Origin: Periplaneta americana
Lineage: Eukaryota > Arthropoda > Insecta > Blattodea > Blattidae
NCBI RefSeq assembly: GCF_040183065.1
Contig: NC_091120.1
Span: forward strand, 183,422,396 to 183,486,395
Direction of reading: 5' to 3'
DNA: 64,000 bases
Shown here piece after piece: positions 8,877 to 23,367 of this stretch (position 1 is its first letter; every line of letters begins with the position of its first letter). The notes under the pieces were generated by a model. The model ran no database searches and was not told the DNA's origin. It worked only from the letters and a program-made list of their open reading frames with translations. Made by a program: the position numbers and the translations under genes.

Positions 8877-10170
8877 CAGGCTCCGCCAAGTCGAGTCAAG
8901 ATCGCGAGAGGGCGTACAGGCCTGGTTACGGCTTCCACTGCGGGCAGTACACTTGTACACTGCAGTCTATCAGTGGTGGAACCTATCGAGGTCGCTTGGG
9001 GGCACCGGTGCACTGCATTTTGCACCAGGAATATTTATGTGCTGAAACATGAACCTTAGCAATGTAATGGATGTTGTTATGCGAACAATTAATTTCATAA
9101 GGTCTAGAGGACTCAATCACAGGGACTTCAGGGCACTGCTTGATGGTATTAACAGTATGGGGATTTACTCTACCATACCGAGGTAAGGTGGTGAAGTCGA
9201 AAAATTCTGGAACGTTTTCTCGCACTTAGAAATGAAACTGCCTTATTTATGGATGTACATGGGAAACCTGTTAGAAGCCATGGACATGAAAGAATATATA
9301 AGAATAATGCAACAATTGTGCGAAGTTTCGAACGTATATTTGAGGATATTAGAGATCTTGAACAACAATTTAAGATATTTGCAATATCTTTTTCAGTGAG
9401 TGTCCTGGATATTCCTGCTGAACTACAATTAGAAATACTTGATTTACAAAGCGATATTGAGCTAAAGGATAAGTATCAAAACAAAAAGTATTAACCATTT
9501 CTATACTTGTTTTCCACGAGAAAGGTTTCCTAAACAGTACAATCTTGCTGCAAGAACGTTGTAAATGTTCGGGACAACCTACGTATGCGAAACACTGTTT
9601 TGTTTAATGAAGTTTACAAAGTCACGTCACAGAAACAACTAAGTGATGAACAATTGAAAGCATGTTTGCGATTGGCTGGTACTAAAACAATAGCTCCGAG
9701 AATTAAATAGCTGCTTACTAACAGAAAACTGCAAAAATCGCAGCGGATCTCTGATGTTTAAGAAAAAGTACTATTATTAGAGAATTGATTTGAATAACAA
9801 CGTTTGTACTGTTGTTTTATTTTGTTAATTGAATTGTATAGCAATGAGAAGAAGACAAACAGTATATTAATCTGTATAAAAGTGTATATTTTGTTTTGTT
9901 TCATTATTGTGCAAACATGCAAAAATTTGTTTCGTATATAGTTAACTGTACAAAATTGTATAGAGTACTGTTTTTCAGTATAGTGCAATTAACAGTGAAA
10001 GCGTGCTTCAATTAAAAGCTGAAATTAATTTACATTCTTATCACAAATTTGGTTCACATACAAGTTCTTAGCTCCGCCACTGTGGAAGCAGCTACCCTTG
10101 CCCTCAGCCGTACGTCAGGGCTTGAGGGTTTGTACGTACGCACGAGAGTGTAGTCACTTGACGGTCCCTG
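8877..10170 (+). mobile_element. hAT-family transposon relic with 8-bp target duplication
   Basis: The perfect 8-bp repeat GTTTAGAC at 8869-8876 and 10171-10178 bounds a 1,294 bp element. Its ends are inverted: CAGGCTCCGCCAAGT on the left and ACTTGACGGTCCCTG on the right. The size of the duplication and the CAGG ends fit hAT. The interior holds only the carboxy part of a transposase, so it is an internally deleted, non-autonomous copy. Confidence 0.9.
9050..9775 (+). pseudogene. hAT transposase C-terminal part, frameshifted
   Basis: Successive frames give NLSNVMDVVMRTINFIRSRG and LNHRDFRALLDGINS, then MDVHGKPVRSHGHERIY and ERIFEDIRDLEQQFKIFAIS from 9249, then MFGTTYVCETLFCLMKFTKS near 9560, then LSDEQLKACLRLAGTK. 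The order matches the GTF2IRD2/ZBED-like group of hAT proteins, ending in the dimerisation region (S/G-T-Y-x-C-E-x-x-F). At least three frame changes and several stops separate the pieces. The BED finger and first catalytic Asp are absent. Confidence 0.75.
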
Positions 10171-10178
10171 GTTTAGAC

Positions 10179-11602
10179 ATAGAACGTTAAGGCTTAGGTT
10201 TAAGCAATAGTTTAAACTACTCTTCATTCAAGATAGTGTTGAATGGAACATGATTTAAACCATGGGTTAAATTTCATGGAGTTTAAATTAAACGGAACAG
10301 AATTGATACTCCTTGCAGAGGGTCTTCTGAGACAGAAGATGGCTTGCAATAGTCTGCATAGAAATTGAGCAACATACGAGAAAGATATAAATTCAGATAT
10401 CTGCTACGAAGATAGAAATGTTACCTTTTAAAGGTTATGAACCAGTAAGAGAAAAAAGTTTTAATACGTAACAGAATAAAGGAGCATGACAACAATTTTA
10501 AGTAACTAAGATACAACGCGTCATATAAAATAATGAAGATGTTTAAAGGAAGGAAAAAAAATTAACTGTTTTTTATGAGGAACAATAAAACGAAGCTTGT
10601 AGGAAAATACAAAAGAAACTGTTCAAAAAAACATTTAAGACAATGGTCGTTCTTGCACTGTTATATTATTCAAAATACTTATTTGCAGGACTCAACAAGA
10701 TTTATTCCATAGCAGGCCTGAGCGTAAATAACTCGATTGAGTCACTGCATAAAAACCCCTTAACTTTTCAATCCACTCTTCCGACTGAGACAGTAATGTT
10801 TTGGTGCGGTATGAACAGGCAAAAAGGTCCGTGACATATTATATCAAGCGGGCATTATAGCTTTTATGAACTTCCGGCTCTCGCTGGCAGTCTAAAAACC
10901 ACCACTGATGCACAGAGCCTTACTGTATGTTTGCTTATAAAGCGGTATAGGCGAAATGGACATGGGCGGGAGTTTATGCGGCCCTTTTACTTCCCCTCTT
11001 ATGCCCATGATATAGTTTACGAATTTTAGTACGTTTTAGTTCCGTAAAGAGGGAAGACAAGAAAGAGAAACGAAACTATTGAATCCGCTGCTAAGAACTT
11101 GTTCTTAAACATTCCAGAGTTAACCTTGTGTTTCTCTGCTGCCTAACTCCTCTTCACAACAGAACCGACAGATATATTCTCTATTCTCTTTCTTCCCTCA
11201 TAATATTGTGAATTGTACGTCCGAAACTTCGACTTCTCTTCACCTTACATGCAATTGCAGAAAACAACAACTGACTCACCAGAATTAATAATGAAATACA
11301 TCGCAGTATTTCTTTGATCAAATTAGTCAGGTTGAACAAGGTAACATCGGTGATACTCTAATCGCAGAAACTTGAAACAAAGGCAAAGGCAAGGACGACT
11401 TCGTTGAAGGACGACAATTGCCGATTACAACGACGTACTTGCGATTCACAATCGCGCTACATTATAGCTCGAGTTTTAATTTGAACCATTTTTGTTTTTC
11501 ATACAAAGCCTATATCCTACTTCCAGTCTCGTGAAACGTGTCCATGGCAAACAGCTAGTATATACTTACACAAACAAGTGACATACCCACAGGAAAACCA
11601 TC
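10179..11602. other. Intergenic region upstream of lipase B
   Basis: No gene seen. It holds small imperfect palindromes around GTTTAAAC near 10200-10310 and otherwise unstructured AT-rich sequence. It should include the lipase B promoter. Confidence 0.4.
11559..11564 (+). promoter_or_regulatory. Possible TATA box of lipase B
   Basis: TATATA sits 39 bp before the ATG at 11603. Use as a TATA box would imply a 5' UTR of only about 10-15 bases. AT-rich sequence makes chance matches common. Confidence 0.2.
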
Positions 11603-11698
11603 ATGTTCAGGAACTTAAGTTTCATTGTACTTGTACTTGAGTTGTATGGGGGAGTGAATGGTGACGGCAAAGACAATCCAGAGGCATTTCTGGACGTG
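11603..11698 (+). CDS. Lipase B exon 1 (signal peptide)
   Basis: MFRNLSFIVLVLELYGGVNG is a basic residue followed by a hydrophobic core and small residues, a typical secretion signal; mature sequence starts near DGKDNPEAF. The donor GTGAGT is at 11699-11704 and the exon ends in phase 0. This ATG was chosen because it is the only one giving a signal peptide directly before the conserved amino region. Confidence 0.8.
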
Positions 11699-14600
11699 GT
11701 GAGTCTTCATACGTACTCTACTGCCAACTTTGTTTTAAAAAATTCAATATCAGTGAAATAATGTGATAAGCTGATAACAGAGGAAAATCTCGATCGCCAA
11801 ACACGATTATTAGGTTCTCAAGTGTAGATATCATTATGCCTTTATTCTGGCGTAAAAGAGCAGCAATAGCAGATTGTACGGTCTAGGCATTTCACAATAC
11901 ACCAGTTCTATTAATACTTTGACAGTGACAGTCCAGTTAATAGTTTATACAGGGACATCATTTTATTTTTACTCACAATTCTAATATTAACCGGGCTATA
12001 CCTTTGGATTAACATTCGAGAACCGGAAATAAAGTTTGCTACCCACTTCCATGACTGGAGTTCAATGATACTGGCGTAAAATACAAAAAAAATCAATTTA
12101 CTAGGTATAGGGTGTAAGAAAAGTAGTTCACCCAATAACGTAAACTAGGAAATATCGCAATTTTGAGTTTGATCATTTTCATTAGGTTTTTCTTTAATCA
12201 AAATACAGTACATCATTAACAATACGTGTTTTTACTCACGAACTGAGTTATCCATGCGAACGTTTTATTATGCAGTGTATATTATACTGTCTACAGCATA
12301 TTAGAGTACAATGTAGACAATGAAGTTAAATTGAAAAATAATCATAATATAGATATTTAAACAAATTTTTTTAGAATGGTGTCCGTTCATTTCGATACAG
12401 GCTTCAGTTCTTTTGTGCATATTATCGCACTATAGACTATTGCATCTAATTCCAATTACCAGTTTCGTTCTTCGTACTAGTAACTCATGTTGAAATAATT
12501 CTGTACCTGCCCGATCCGCACAGATGAAATTGCTCAAACATGCTATCTACTGTCCGTCCAAGTGGTTATGTCGCAGGAACATAGAAAGGGAGGAAATCAC
12601 GTGACAGTTAATTACTTAACGAGGCCCTTTTATTTAAAGTTATTTTAAATAGTTGTATAATATTACGTACGTAATAGTTGTATAATATTACTAGTCTTTA
12701 CAGAGGGGCGAGCGGAAGCAGGTGGGGGAAATCGGGATGCAACGTAGGCAAACGGACAGTACCTGTGCGGAAATGATTCAATATTGAAAGCTCTTTCGTC
12801 ACTGGACAACGCGAACATTTTTCTGGAACGTACTATACCCACTAACTCAGTACTGTTTACTATATGCGGCCTTGGTTCTGTGAGGAAAGTTGGAACTTCA
12901 TTAGTAGAAGGGGTGGGAGTGAAATACATTCTAAAACTCTTGTACAATAAAAATTGAAGTAAAAATAAAATGATGTCCCTGTATAAATCTTCCTGAACTA
13001 TCATTCCAAGAGTACAGCAATGAGCTTATTCTTTACGCAACCAAATACGACCATAATATTTTGTGTTCTCAATTCATTATGACCTCACATATTGGGATTC
13101 GGCTTTAGCCTACATACCTTTCATATCCACTGGTCCACGGATGCGGCATATGTACTCCCAGCCAATACGAGACCAAAAGCCGGAATGAAACGCTGTCCGT
13201 TACCTGTAACAAAGGAAAAAAGAGAAGCTTACAATTTTTCAGCAGTTGCAATAAATTACAATACAAAATAAATCCAAATAAAGATGTTACATTCTTTTTA
13301 CAGTAATAAAACTGTAAATTATTGATATCGGTTTAGAGTTCATAGTCATTTTTTATGTTTATTTCAACTAGCCGTACCCGTCCGTTTCGCTGCACCTGTT
13401 AGAAATAAATACAGGGACATCATTTCATTTTTACTTCGATTTTTATTGTATCTGAATTTTTTAATGTACTTCACTCCCACCCCCTCTACTAGTAAACTTC
13501 CAATGGTTCTCCACACAGAACAGAGGACCCGTGTGCAGTACTGCGTTACTGAGTATAGTACGTTCCAGAAATATGTTCGCGTTTTCCAGTGACGAAAGAG
13601 TTTTCAATATTGAATTATATTTTTGCACAGGTACTGTCGTCCGTTTGCCTACGTCGCATCCCAGTTTCCCCCACCTGCTTCTGTTCGCCCCTCTGTAAAG
13701 TCTAGTAGCTGAGCTGGCTTAGGTCTTTTCTGAAAACAGTAATTTCTGTTAGGAATTGGACGTCTACGTAATATTATACAACTGTTTAAAATAACTTAAA
13801 TAAAAGGGCCTCGTTAAGTAATTAACTGTCACGTGATTCCCCCTCCTTTCTACGACCCTGCGACAAAATCAGTTGGACGGACAGTAGATAGGATGTCTGA
13901 GTAATTTTATCTTTTCGGATCGGGCAGAAGTAAAGATTGAATTTACAGTACATAAGGTACTCTTTTATAGAGTAGGTACAGAATTATTTCAACATGAGTT
14001 ACTAGTACGAAGGACGAAACTGGCAATTGGAATTAGGTACAATAGTCTATAGTGCGATAATATGCACAAAAGAACTGAAGCCTGTATCGAAATTAACGGC
14101 CACCATTTTCAAAAATGTGTTTAACTATCCATATTATGATTAGTTTTCAATTGAACTTCGTTCTCTATATTGTACGCTAATGTGCTGTAACAGTACAATA
14201 TACACCGCATAATGAATATGTCCGAAAGGATAGCTCTATTCGTGAGTAAAAACACTAAGTGTTAATACAGTACTGTATTTTGATTAAACAAAAACCTAAT
14301 GAAAATTATCAAACTCAAAATCGCGATACTTCCTAGTTTACGTAAATGGATGAACTACTTGTCTTCCCTCCTATACCTAGTAGAGTGATTTGTATTTTAC
14401 GCCAGTATCATCGAACTCCAGTCTTGGAAGGGGGAGCAAGCGGTGTTTCCGGTTGTAGACCTTAATCCAAGGATATAGCCAGGTTAATATTAAAAATGTT
14501 AGTAAAAATAAAATGATGTCCCTGTATAAAGTAATTACATAATTAAAATAGGACGTTTGATCCAGCGAACATTCGTTTTTGATAGAAGGATAAATCGTTT

Positions 14601-17600
14601 AATATGTTACTTAATTTAAATTGTATTTAAATACTTAAAATGCGGTCATTTTGGTCCAGAGAGCACTCATTTGGTGCACTGACAATTCCTTTAACATGTT
14701 TCTTATTTGTTATTACATGCAACCATAGTTTAATGAAGATTGACATATCATTTAATTTTAATCCGTATACTTCATATTACTTGCTATATGTTTCCATTGA
14801 ATCATGGTAATAACTTAATTTTAACCGTTGTTTTCTACTTCTTCAGTAAATGGCGCTTGGCCCACTATGGTTCTGAACCCTTCAAATAACTTAAATAGTG
14901 ATACAGCATAAACAGTGATATGTAATTATATTTCTTTCTTTCGAAAATGCAAGAATTCACGACCTTCCCTGTACCATTGCCATGGAATGAATAAATGTGT
15001 TTTTTTCTTTCTACTCAAAAATTTTATATTTTGCACATAGGAGTTACTGCAGGTACAACAACGCTATAATCTGAGGCGGCAATGAAAATTTACTGTATTG
15101 TTATTTTAAAAGTCCTGTATATCCTTAAATTTCACTCAGAAGTTACTGTAATAACATTATTATGTCCATCTAGAGAAACTACACTTTCCAATGGTGAAAT
15201 AATAATTAAGCAATTAATTAGCGTCCGATATTACTTCATACAAACACAGAAACATTCTCTGTAGGCTATGTTTAATAGTTTTCGATTGTTGTTGTCCAAG
15301 GTCCCTTATAGCCTCTTCAGTCCTAGTGTATCGTATACTATACATAATTTTATTTTAATTTTTTTGCAGTATCTTGGATACTTTTGAATTTTTGAATAAT
15401 TAAATTTGATAGAAATGAAGAGTATCACTTTTGCAACACTTCTATGCCAGATTTATAAATTAAATTCAAAATTTTGGGGCACAAAGAAGTCAAAATTGCC
15501 CCCAAATTTGATTTTCTGTGAAGACTTGATTTGGGATATTTGGAACTCCAGAATGATGTGACCTTTTTTTTTCTTCCAAAAATTGTAAATTCGGGACTGA
15601 AGAGGATAGACGAAGTCATTTGATTTTATTTCAATACAGCGCCTTAGATGGCGTTGTTATTGAATTTTAAAGCTCATTTTTCTCATTAAATATCAGTCCT
15701 ATGAAAATTATGTATAGAATAAAACTTATAGGACATAAGTTTTAAAGAAACTTTTGTTATGTAACATGTTTCATGAAAATTAATAATAAGGGAGATATTT
15801 CGATTTATTTAATTCAGGTTCCCTTATAACCCCCCTTTTAAATAAAGTATTTTGAATGCCACATAGCCTAAAATCTAAGTTACAACGAACTTAATTTATA
15901 TTCCAATTTTCATATAAATCGGTTCAGCCATTATCGCGTGAAAAGGTAACAGACATCAAGACAGACAGACAGACAGACATACAAACAAAAATAAAAAAGA
16001 AGCGATTTTCGGTTTCAGGATGATTAATTATACATGTTAACACCAATTATTTTTGGAAAATCGAAAATTACCAGAAAAATTTTGGCTACAGATTTATTAT
16101 TGGTATAGATATAGATAAAGGCCTATTAATATTTTGGTAAACATATTTCATGTGAATTATTCTAAGATAAATAAACTCATAGATACTGAATATGAACAAA
16201 ATCCGACCAATTGATGAGGACCTAACATTCTAAATGTGTTAAGTGCCAAAAACAACTTTCTGAGATATTCATGTTGAAATATCTACAACACCGTATTTTG
16301 GCGCACGAATGAATCACTTACAGCTGAGCTATGACAAAGACAATTTAGTGTGATATTCTCATAAGGATGTTTCTCCCTTAGATTGAATAAAATGTAATTT
16401 GAAAAATTGCCATTCAGCACATTTAGAATGTTAAAGTCTTCAATTGCCAAACACAGAACAACAGAGATGGAAAGGCAGGCAGACGACATGCCGAAAAGTT
16501 TTTGGAGTGAAGATACTTTAGGCTGGATACAAATAGAACGCTTTGCAACAAAATTCTGTAACGGACATTTTAAGAGGAGGTTAAAGACTGAAGTGACCAA
16601 AATTGACATGTTACCATTCAAATGTTTTAATCTTGGAAACTACTCAACCAATAATGACCAATTTTTTTTTTTAATTGTATCTGTATGTTTTGCATATGCC
16701 ATATGAATTTCACACTAATTGGATTAATTGTTTATCTATATTGATTAGCTCTTTGAAATTTTTTTTTTGGTAACTCAGAACATTGGTTCTTAACATAGTG
16801 GAAGAATATTCATGTTCTACCAGGTTGCGTCCAACAACTAAAGAAAAGATGAAACAAAGAATTAGAGAAGCCTGTGGGTCTCTCAGCTGTGCTGAAGTTC
16901 TCCGTGCCATCACGGATATTAGAAAGAGATCAGAACATTGTTTAGCACAGGGTGACGGACATTTTGAACACTTACTATGAAGAGTGTATGTACATAATCA
17001 ACATACAACATTTCTCAGAAGATACTATATTTGTTGCTTTGTGATTAAAAAATAAACGTTAGGTGAAAAAAGTTTCAGTAAAAGTTGTTTCTTTTAAAAG
17101 TAGTTTCCAATGGTACCTTCATTGACCCATGTTCCCGTTTGAAATTTCGAAGTTGATCACAGGTACCCCTAGTTCCGGTTTGTTACGGGAAATGGCACTT
17201 CCACCAATCGATTCTTTACATAGGTTTTGGTTATCAAATTTTTTTTATGAACGACCAGTATCATTTGAGCCGTTGAGAGCAGAAGTGGTGTGAGTCAGAA
17301 ATGGGTAATGAAGGTTAAAGTAAACATTCTGTAAAATACAGCACAAAATAGCAATTAATATTGAATTTATTTAAACTATTAGTAGTCAGTGGATAGCACG
17401 AAGGACATATTAAATGCTACTTTGCGCTGTATTTTACAGAATTTTTACATTAAACCTCATTACTCAATTTTGACTTACACCACTTTTGCTCTGAACGGCT
17501 CATATAGTTTTCGAGAAAAAAGGCTGATACGAGCGGTCTGAAACACAGGGTGATTCAAAAGTCGCGCGACATAGGACATCTCCGTTATTAGTGTAAGTAC

Positions 17601-20513
17601 AAAATAGTTTCAAATAAATGTTTTAGATATTGGTACGTGTACTTCATGTGCAAAATTTAAAGAAAATCGTAAGAGCCATTTTTTGAGAAAATTACAACAA
17701 ACATGTTCGCGTTTCAAGTATAGTACCAATTTGATTAGGGAAAACGCATCCAAAACTGAGGTGTCACATCTCTGGAGCGTACGAAACTTAAATTAGAAAT
17801 GTGGTTTGTGTCGCGCGCCGTATCATTTTCTAGACATTTCAAAAGTTGACAGTTGCTGCACTCTCTCGCAATAACATTCATGGCACAGATCTTCTCATTA
17901 ACATCAGATTACCTGCCAGTTCTTTGTTCCTTCTTCACGTTTCTGGACACATCATACTCACTATGAATTTCTTCCAGTGTTTCATTTTACATACTGCACT
18001 TCGAAAATCAATAAACTCATTTATTAACAAAACTGGTCATGGTCATCGTACACCTATAGTGCAAGGGAAATAAATAATTATTAATACTACATTTCAACTG
18101 GTTTTGGACTTTGAGTGTTACTTCCTTCAACAAATGGACTTCCATATTGTTTTATGCTCGACCATGCCGAAATGTAGTAATTATACACCTGGTAGCAGCC
18201 CTTTAATGGACCTCATTAAAGTACACCTATTCATTAAAGTTCAGGTGTTCCACCAATCAGAAAATACCATTGCAGCAATATGAAAGCGCAAGTATCGATT
18301 ATTCTCGGATATGCAATCAAAAGACAACTAGTTCTGTTACTAATTAGCGTTAATTGTAAATAATATTCAAATAAATTCAATTTGTCATCTCGTTTTTCAA
18401 TGTCTAATTCAGTTTCAAGGTTATATCAAGATTAATGTTTATTTTACTCTCTAGATTACATCAAGGTCAATGTCGACATTTGTTTCTCGGAAAAAATCAA
18501 TACTTTGGCGTCTGCGCACATCTCACAATTTACTAGGTATTGCACAAGGTCAGTTCCGCTCCACAGTCAGATAAGAATAACATGAATACTTATGAATAAT
18601 TTCAAGTTAGAAATATGGTCGAGCATGAAAAGTCGTATGAAACTTGACTATAATGGTAATTAAGACGCTCGTATGAAAATTATGAAACTCGCTTGCGCTC
18701 GTTTCATAAACACACTCGCGTCTTAATTACTACCATTATAGGCTCGTTGCATAATGTACTATTTCGAATGAACCATAAGTTTTGACGCCTGATTAAAGTG
18801 TAGCCTACTATGATTTATTTTTTTTTTTCAAGTATAATATTCTCAAACGAAAGCTCGGATCCTATTTCACAATATTCCGTCAAATTCACAATTTACGAAT
18901 TTTTGGAGCTCAGTTTTTGTTTCTGGCTAACCTACAGTCCTATTGAATACAAAAAATTATTAAGTACGCCAACACCAGTATTTCAGTCACAATATCCACA
19001 ATTCTGAATGAATTAAAAATAATTATACTTACTTACTGGCTTTTAAGGAACCCGGAGGTTCATTGCCGCCCTCACATAAGCCCGCCATTGGTCTCTATCC
19101 TGAGCAAGATTAATCCATTTTCTATCATCATATTCCACCTCCCTCAAATCCATTTTAATATTATCTTCCCATCTACGTCTCGGTCTCCCTAAAGGTCTTT
19201 TTCCCTCCGGCCTCCCAACTAACACTCTATATGCATTTCTGGATTCGCCCATACGTGCTACATGCCCTGCCCATCTCATACGTCTGGATTTAATGTTCCT
19301 AATTATGTTAGGTGAAGAATACAATGCGTGCAGTTCTGTGTTGTATAACTTTCTCCATTCTCCTGTAACTTCATCCCTTTTAGCCCCAAATATTTTCCTA
19401 AGAACCTTATTCTCAAACACCCTTAACCTACATAATTATAGTTAACATGTTTAAAAACTGACCTAAGTAACAGACAAATCCTACACTGAGGGAGGATAAC
19501 AAAGGACGTTAACGTGTTGTAGGAACATCCTGTCCAGCAGGTATACAGCAATAAGTTGCACAACTCTTGCTATCGATTGGAAAGGTTGTCCCAAACGTTT
19601 AAGGTGGGAAACGTTCTTCTGTATAAACAACAGAGCATAAGAAAGTTTATAAACTGTTTTCAAGGAATACGATCTCTCAGACAAGTACTCTGACGTTGCA
19701 GTCGGGGATGATTGTGTACAACGGCTATCCCATGGAGACGCACTATGTGCCGACCGAGGACGGCTATGCCCTGACTGTACACCGCATCCCTCATGATCGC
19801 AGCAAAGGGAATTCCACGGGCTGCGACAAAGGAGTCGTGTTACTGCAGCATGGAATTTCCGGCAGCTCCGTCATCTGGGTGTTCAGTGGAAAAGACAACG
19901 CACTCGGTGGGATATTTCATTTTACTTATACATGCGAATCAAATCTTCTAATTATATATAACATGTAGTCATTTAAAATAATGCAAAGAATAAGGGGACT
20001 TTCATGTGACGGCATGGAAAATAAAAATGATAAATTGCAACTATTTTAAACTGTACAAGCACGAAAAGTTGTAGCCACAATTTGATGGAATTTTTCAAGA
20101 GTTGAAATTGATCACTTAGTAATATTTTAGGATGCGTTACATAACTTTCACGTTCATAGTTCTTTCTTTACTCCTCTTTCCCTTCTCTTTCACATATTGC
20201 ATTTCTCCACTCCTGTCTATCTTGCGTCTCGTTTTCAAAATTTATCCACCCATCATAACCTAGACACACGATCATAACACTCCTCAATATTATCCATTCC
20301 CTCCCACCGAACATCCTCATATTCATCTTCTTTCACTGTGGCTGTTCCTCGACTTTGGAATTGGAATGTCAGGGACTGTCAGACATCAAACCAATTTAAG
20401 AATAGGCTAACGAAATAATATTTTTTAACAATTCTTGTTAACAATAATAGCTGTTACAGGTTTCTCAATGTTAATGGTTATATATATCACAGATAAATAT
20501 CTAAATTATCTCA

Positions 20514-20548
<35 letters not shown>

Positions 20549-20790
20549 TACTATTACTACTATTATTATTATTATTACTATTATAACTATTTCTTACCAA
20601 TGTTTATTATTGTCACACTAACATTACTTACCCAACTTTCAATATTTACTTTCATGTTGTTTTATGGTCTAGATATTAATGTAATAACTATGTAACCAAT
20701 TGTATTCAATTAGAATTACAGTCTGGCTGGGCGGAAGAGAAGGCCTATTGGCCTTAGCTCTGCCAGATTAAATAAATAAATTATTATTAA

Positions 20791-20839
<49 letters not shown>

Positions 20840-23313
20840 TATAAATATTTCTTACCAATGTTTATTATTGTCACACTAACATTACTTACCCAACTTTCAC
20901 TATTTACTTTCATGTTGTTTTATGGTCTAGATATTAATGTAATAACTATGTAACCAATTGTATTCAATTAGAATTAGAGTCTGGCTGGGCGGAAGAGAAG
21001 GCCTATTGGCCTTAGCTCTGCCAGATTAAATAAATAAATTATTATTAATTGTTATTTTTATTATTATTATTATTATACAGAGCGAACCGTAACTAATGTC
21101 ATTAATTCCTGGGGGTTATTCTTTGAGATATTTAAAAAAAGTTGAATTCAATTTTCAAATTGTATTATATACATCTTAATTTCAATTCAGAAATCCGTCC
21201 CTGAGCACGAGTTTTACTCTTTCAGGGGCGAGCTAAAGTTTTTCTGTTTATATTTCATTTTATGTGACAATTATTAGCAAAATAAATAAATAAACAAACA
21301 AATAAACAAATAAATAAGTAAATAAATAAGTAAATAAATATTGCTCGTTTTTCCTTGTTTTTCGAGATGAAAATTTCTTTATAGGATACATTTCATAGAG
21401 TGTTTTGGGAAAGCTGTTGATTGAATTCCCAATATGCTCAGTGAATTGAAGAGAGCACTGTATTATGATAAAATGGTTTTTGTTTTTCCCCTTAATTATG
21501 CAGCAATTTCATCAGTACAAATGTAATTTTTCGTTCTGCAAACGAATTTTAGAATGTTATATAGGAAATTCAATCACTGGCTTTCCCAAAACACACTAAG
21601 AAATGTTTGATATAAAACTAGCAAAAACGAGCAAAATTATATAGAACAACTTGTCTGAAATATCTCAAAGAATAACTCTTTGAAATTAATGACCGGTTTT
21701 GTGCAGAAACTTGTCCACGAACATTCCCTCATTACGTTAACGCAAAAAGCCAATTTTCCTCTCGCTCAGTAAAATTGTAAAATATTCTCAAAAAGATCTA
21801 TCACAATATTATTAGTATCATAATACTACCAACCTTTACCCCAAAAGTTTTTTCGAAAAAAGAGAAATATCACCTTCAACACATTTAAAAAATAACTTAT
21901 TGTAATACACAAATTGATAAAGAAGCAGACATCAACTATAACTAATGTTATTCGTTTGGAAGATGTGAAATAAAACCACTGCACATTTTTTTTTTATCAG
22001 GAGTGATGCAAAAATATTTTTAGTACCAATATGATATTGAAACACGGATGTTTTTTTATCATAGTTTTTACGAACAAAAGAGACTATATTATTATCTAGC
22101 AACTGCTGAATAAATAACACGCAGTTTTCTGTAAGACAACTAGCGATATGTGTTTTCAGGTTTCCAAAATTTGATAAGGTAACATCAGTTCAATTTCAAA
22201 CCAACCATGAGAATGACGTTGGGAAGGCTCCTAATTACAAGTCGATAAGGTTATGGTACCGCACGTCTGAAGAAATTGGATTGTTAATAATGCAGTGGCG
22301 GCTCATTGACTGAGGCAAGTGAGGCCGGGCCTCAGTCACTTGGCTTAACTGAAATCAAATTTTGTGTTTTTATATAATGTATTAGTTATTTGAATGAAGC
22401 ATATAGCGCTGTAGAAGCATTTGAAAACTTTGTGATGTATATAGACCTGTTTTGCAGTAAAATTTGCTCCTGAGGCCAGGATCGCTCATGCCGGGTTTGG
22501 CTTGTGATGTCTATAGACCTGTTTTGCAGTAAAATTTGCTTCTGAGGCTAGGATCGCTCGTGCCGTGTCTGGCTTCTAAATTTCCTGTATTTTCGCGGGC
22601 TTTCATCTTGCGCTTAAAACGTTGTAGCTGAGGCACAATTCGTCTGGCCTCGTGGCCTGGTCAGGTTTCACTTCTCCATCCATGGACCGGCCTCAAGGGT
22701 AGAGTGGAGTGGGAATAGCAATGGTGACTTGTCTTCCTAACTAGGCCATAAATAACACAAATTCCAGCTCTTTGGCAGGCAGAGACCCACACTATTCTCT
22801 CCCCTTATGTCTTAGTTTGACTTAAGCCAGGGTGTTGTACTATTGTACTTCGTAGTACAGTAGTGAATCTGGGCCAATGTTGTTATGTATTTCGAGAAAA
22901 TATAAACAGAAATATAAATGCGAGAAATAATGCTGGTGTAGTCAATTCATTGTTAGAGTGTCCTTTTCCGAGAAGAAATAATATTGAAAGAAAGGAAGTT
23001 TTAAATAAAGAGAGAGTCTACCGAGATACCTACGGCATCGCTGACAATTTTTCTGATAGATAATCTTAAAACGCGAGTTTCTATTGCATCCTGGTATGGG
23101 CAACATAAATGGTTAAGTGGTAATGTGATGTAAAATAAAGTTGTCTGTTGGCCTTGTTCGTTGCTGTCAAGGGAAAAAAATAAAAAGAAAAGAAAGAAAG
23201 GGGATTTTCAACACATAATATGGGTTGCTTCATCACACTGAAACAATAACTGAAACTCACAGCATAACAATTTATTTGGTGAGTGAAATTATTATTTTTC
23301 ATCAATAGTAGGC

Positions 23314-23367
<54 letters not shown>

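Noticed and set aside
8862-9225. Short overlapping frames on both strands
   Set aside because: They lie in the terminal region of the hAT element at 8877 and do not match the transposase frames.
20435-20695. 86-codon frame with Ile/Tyr runs
   Set aside because: Translation of ATT tracts and a LINE tail, not a membrane protein.
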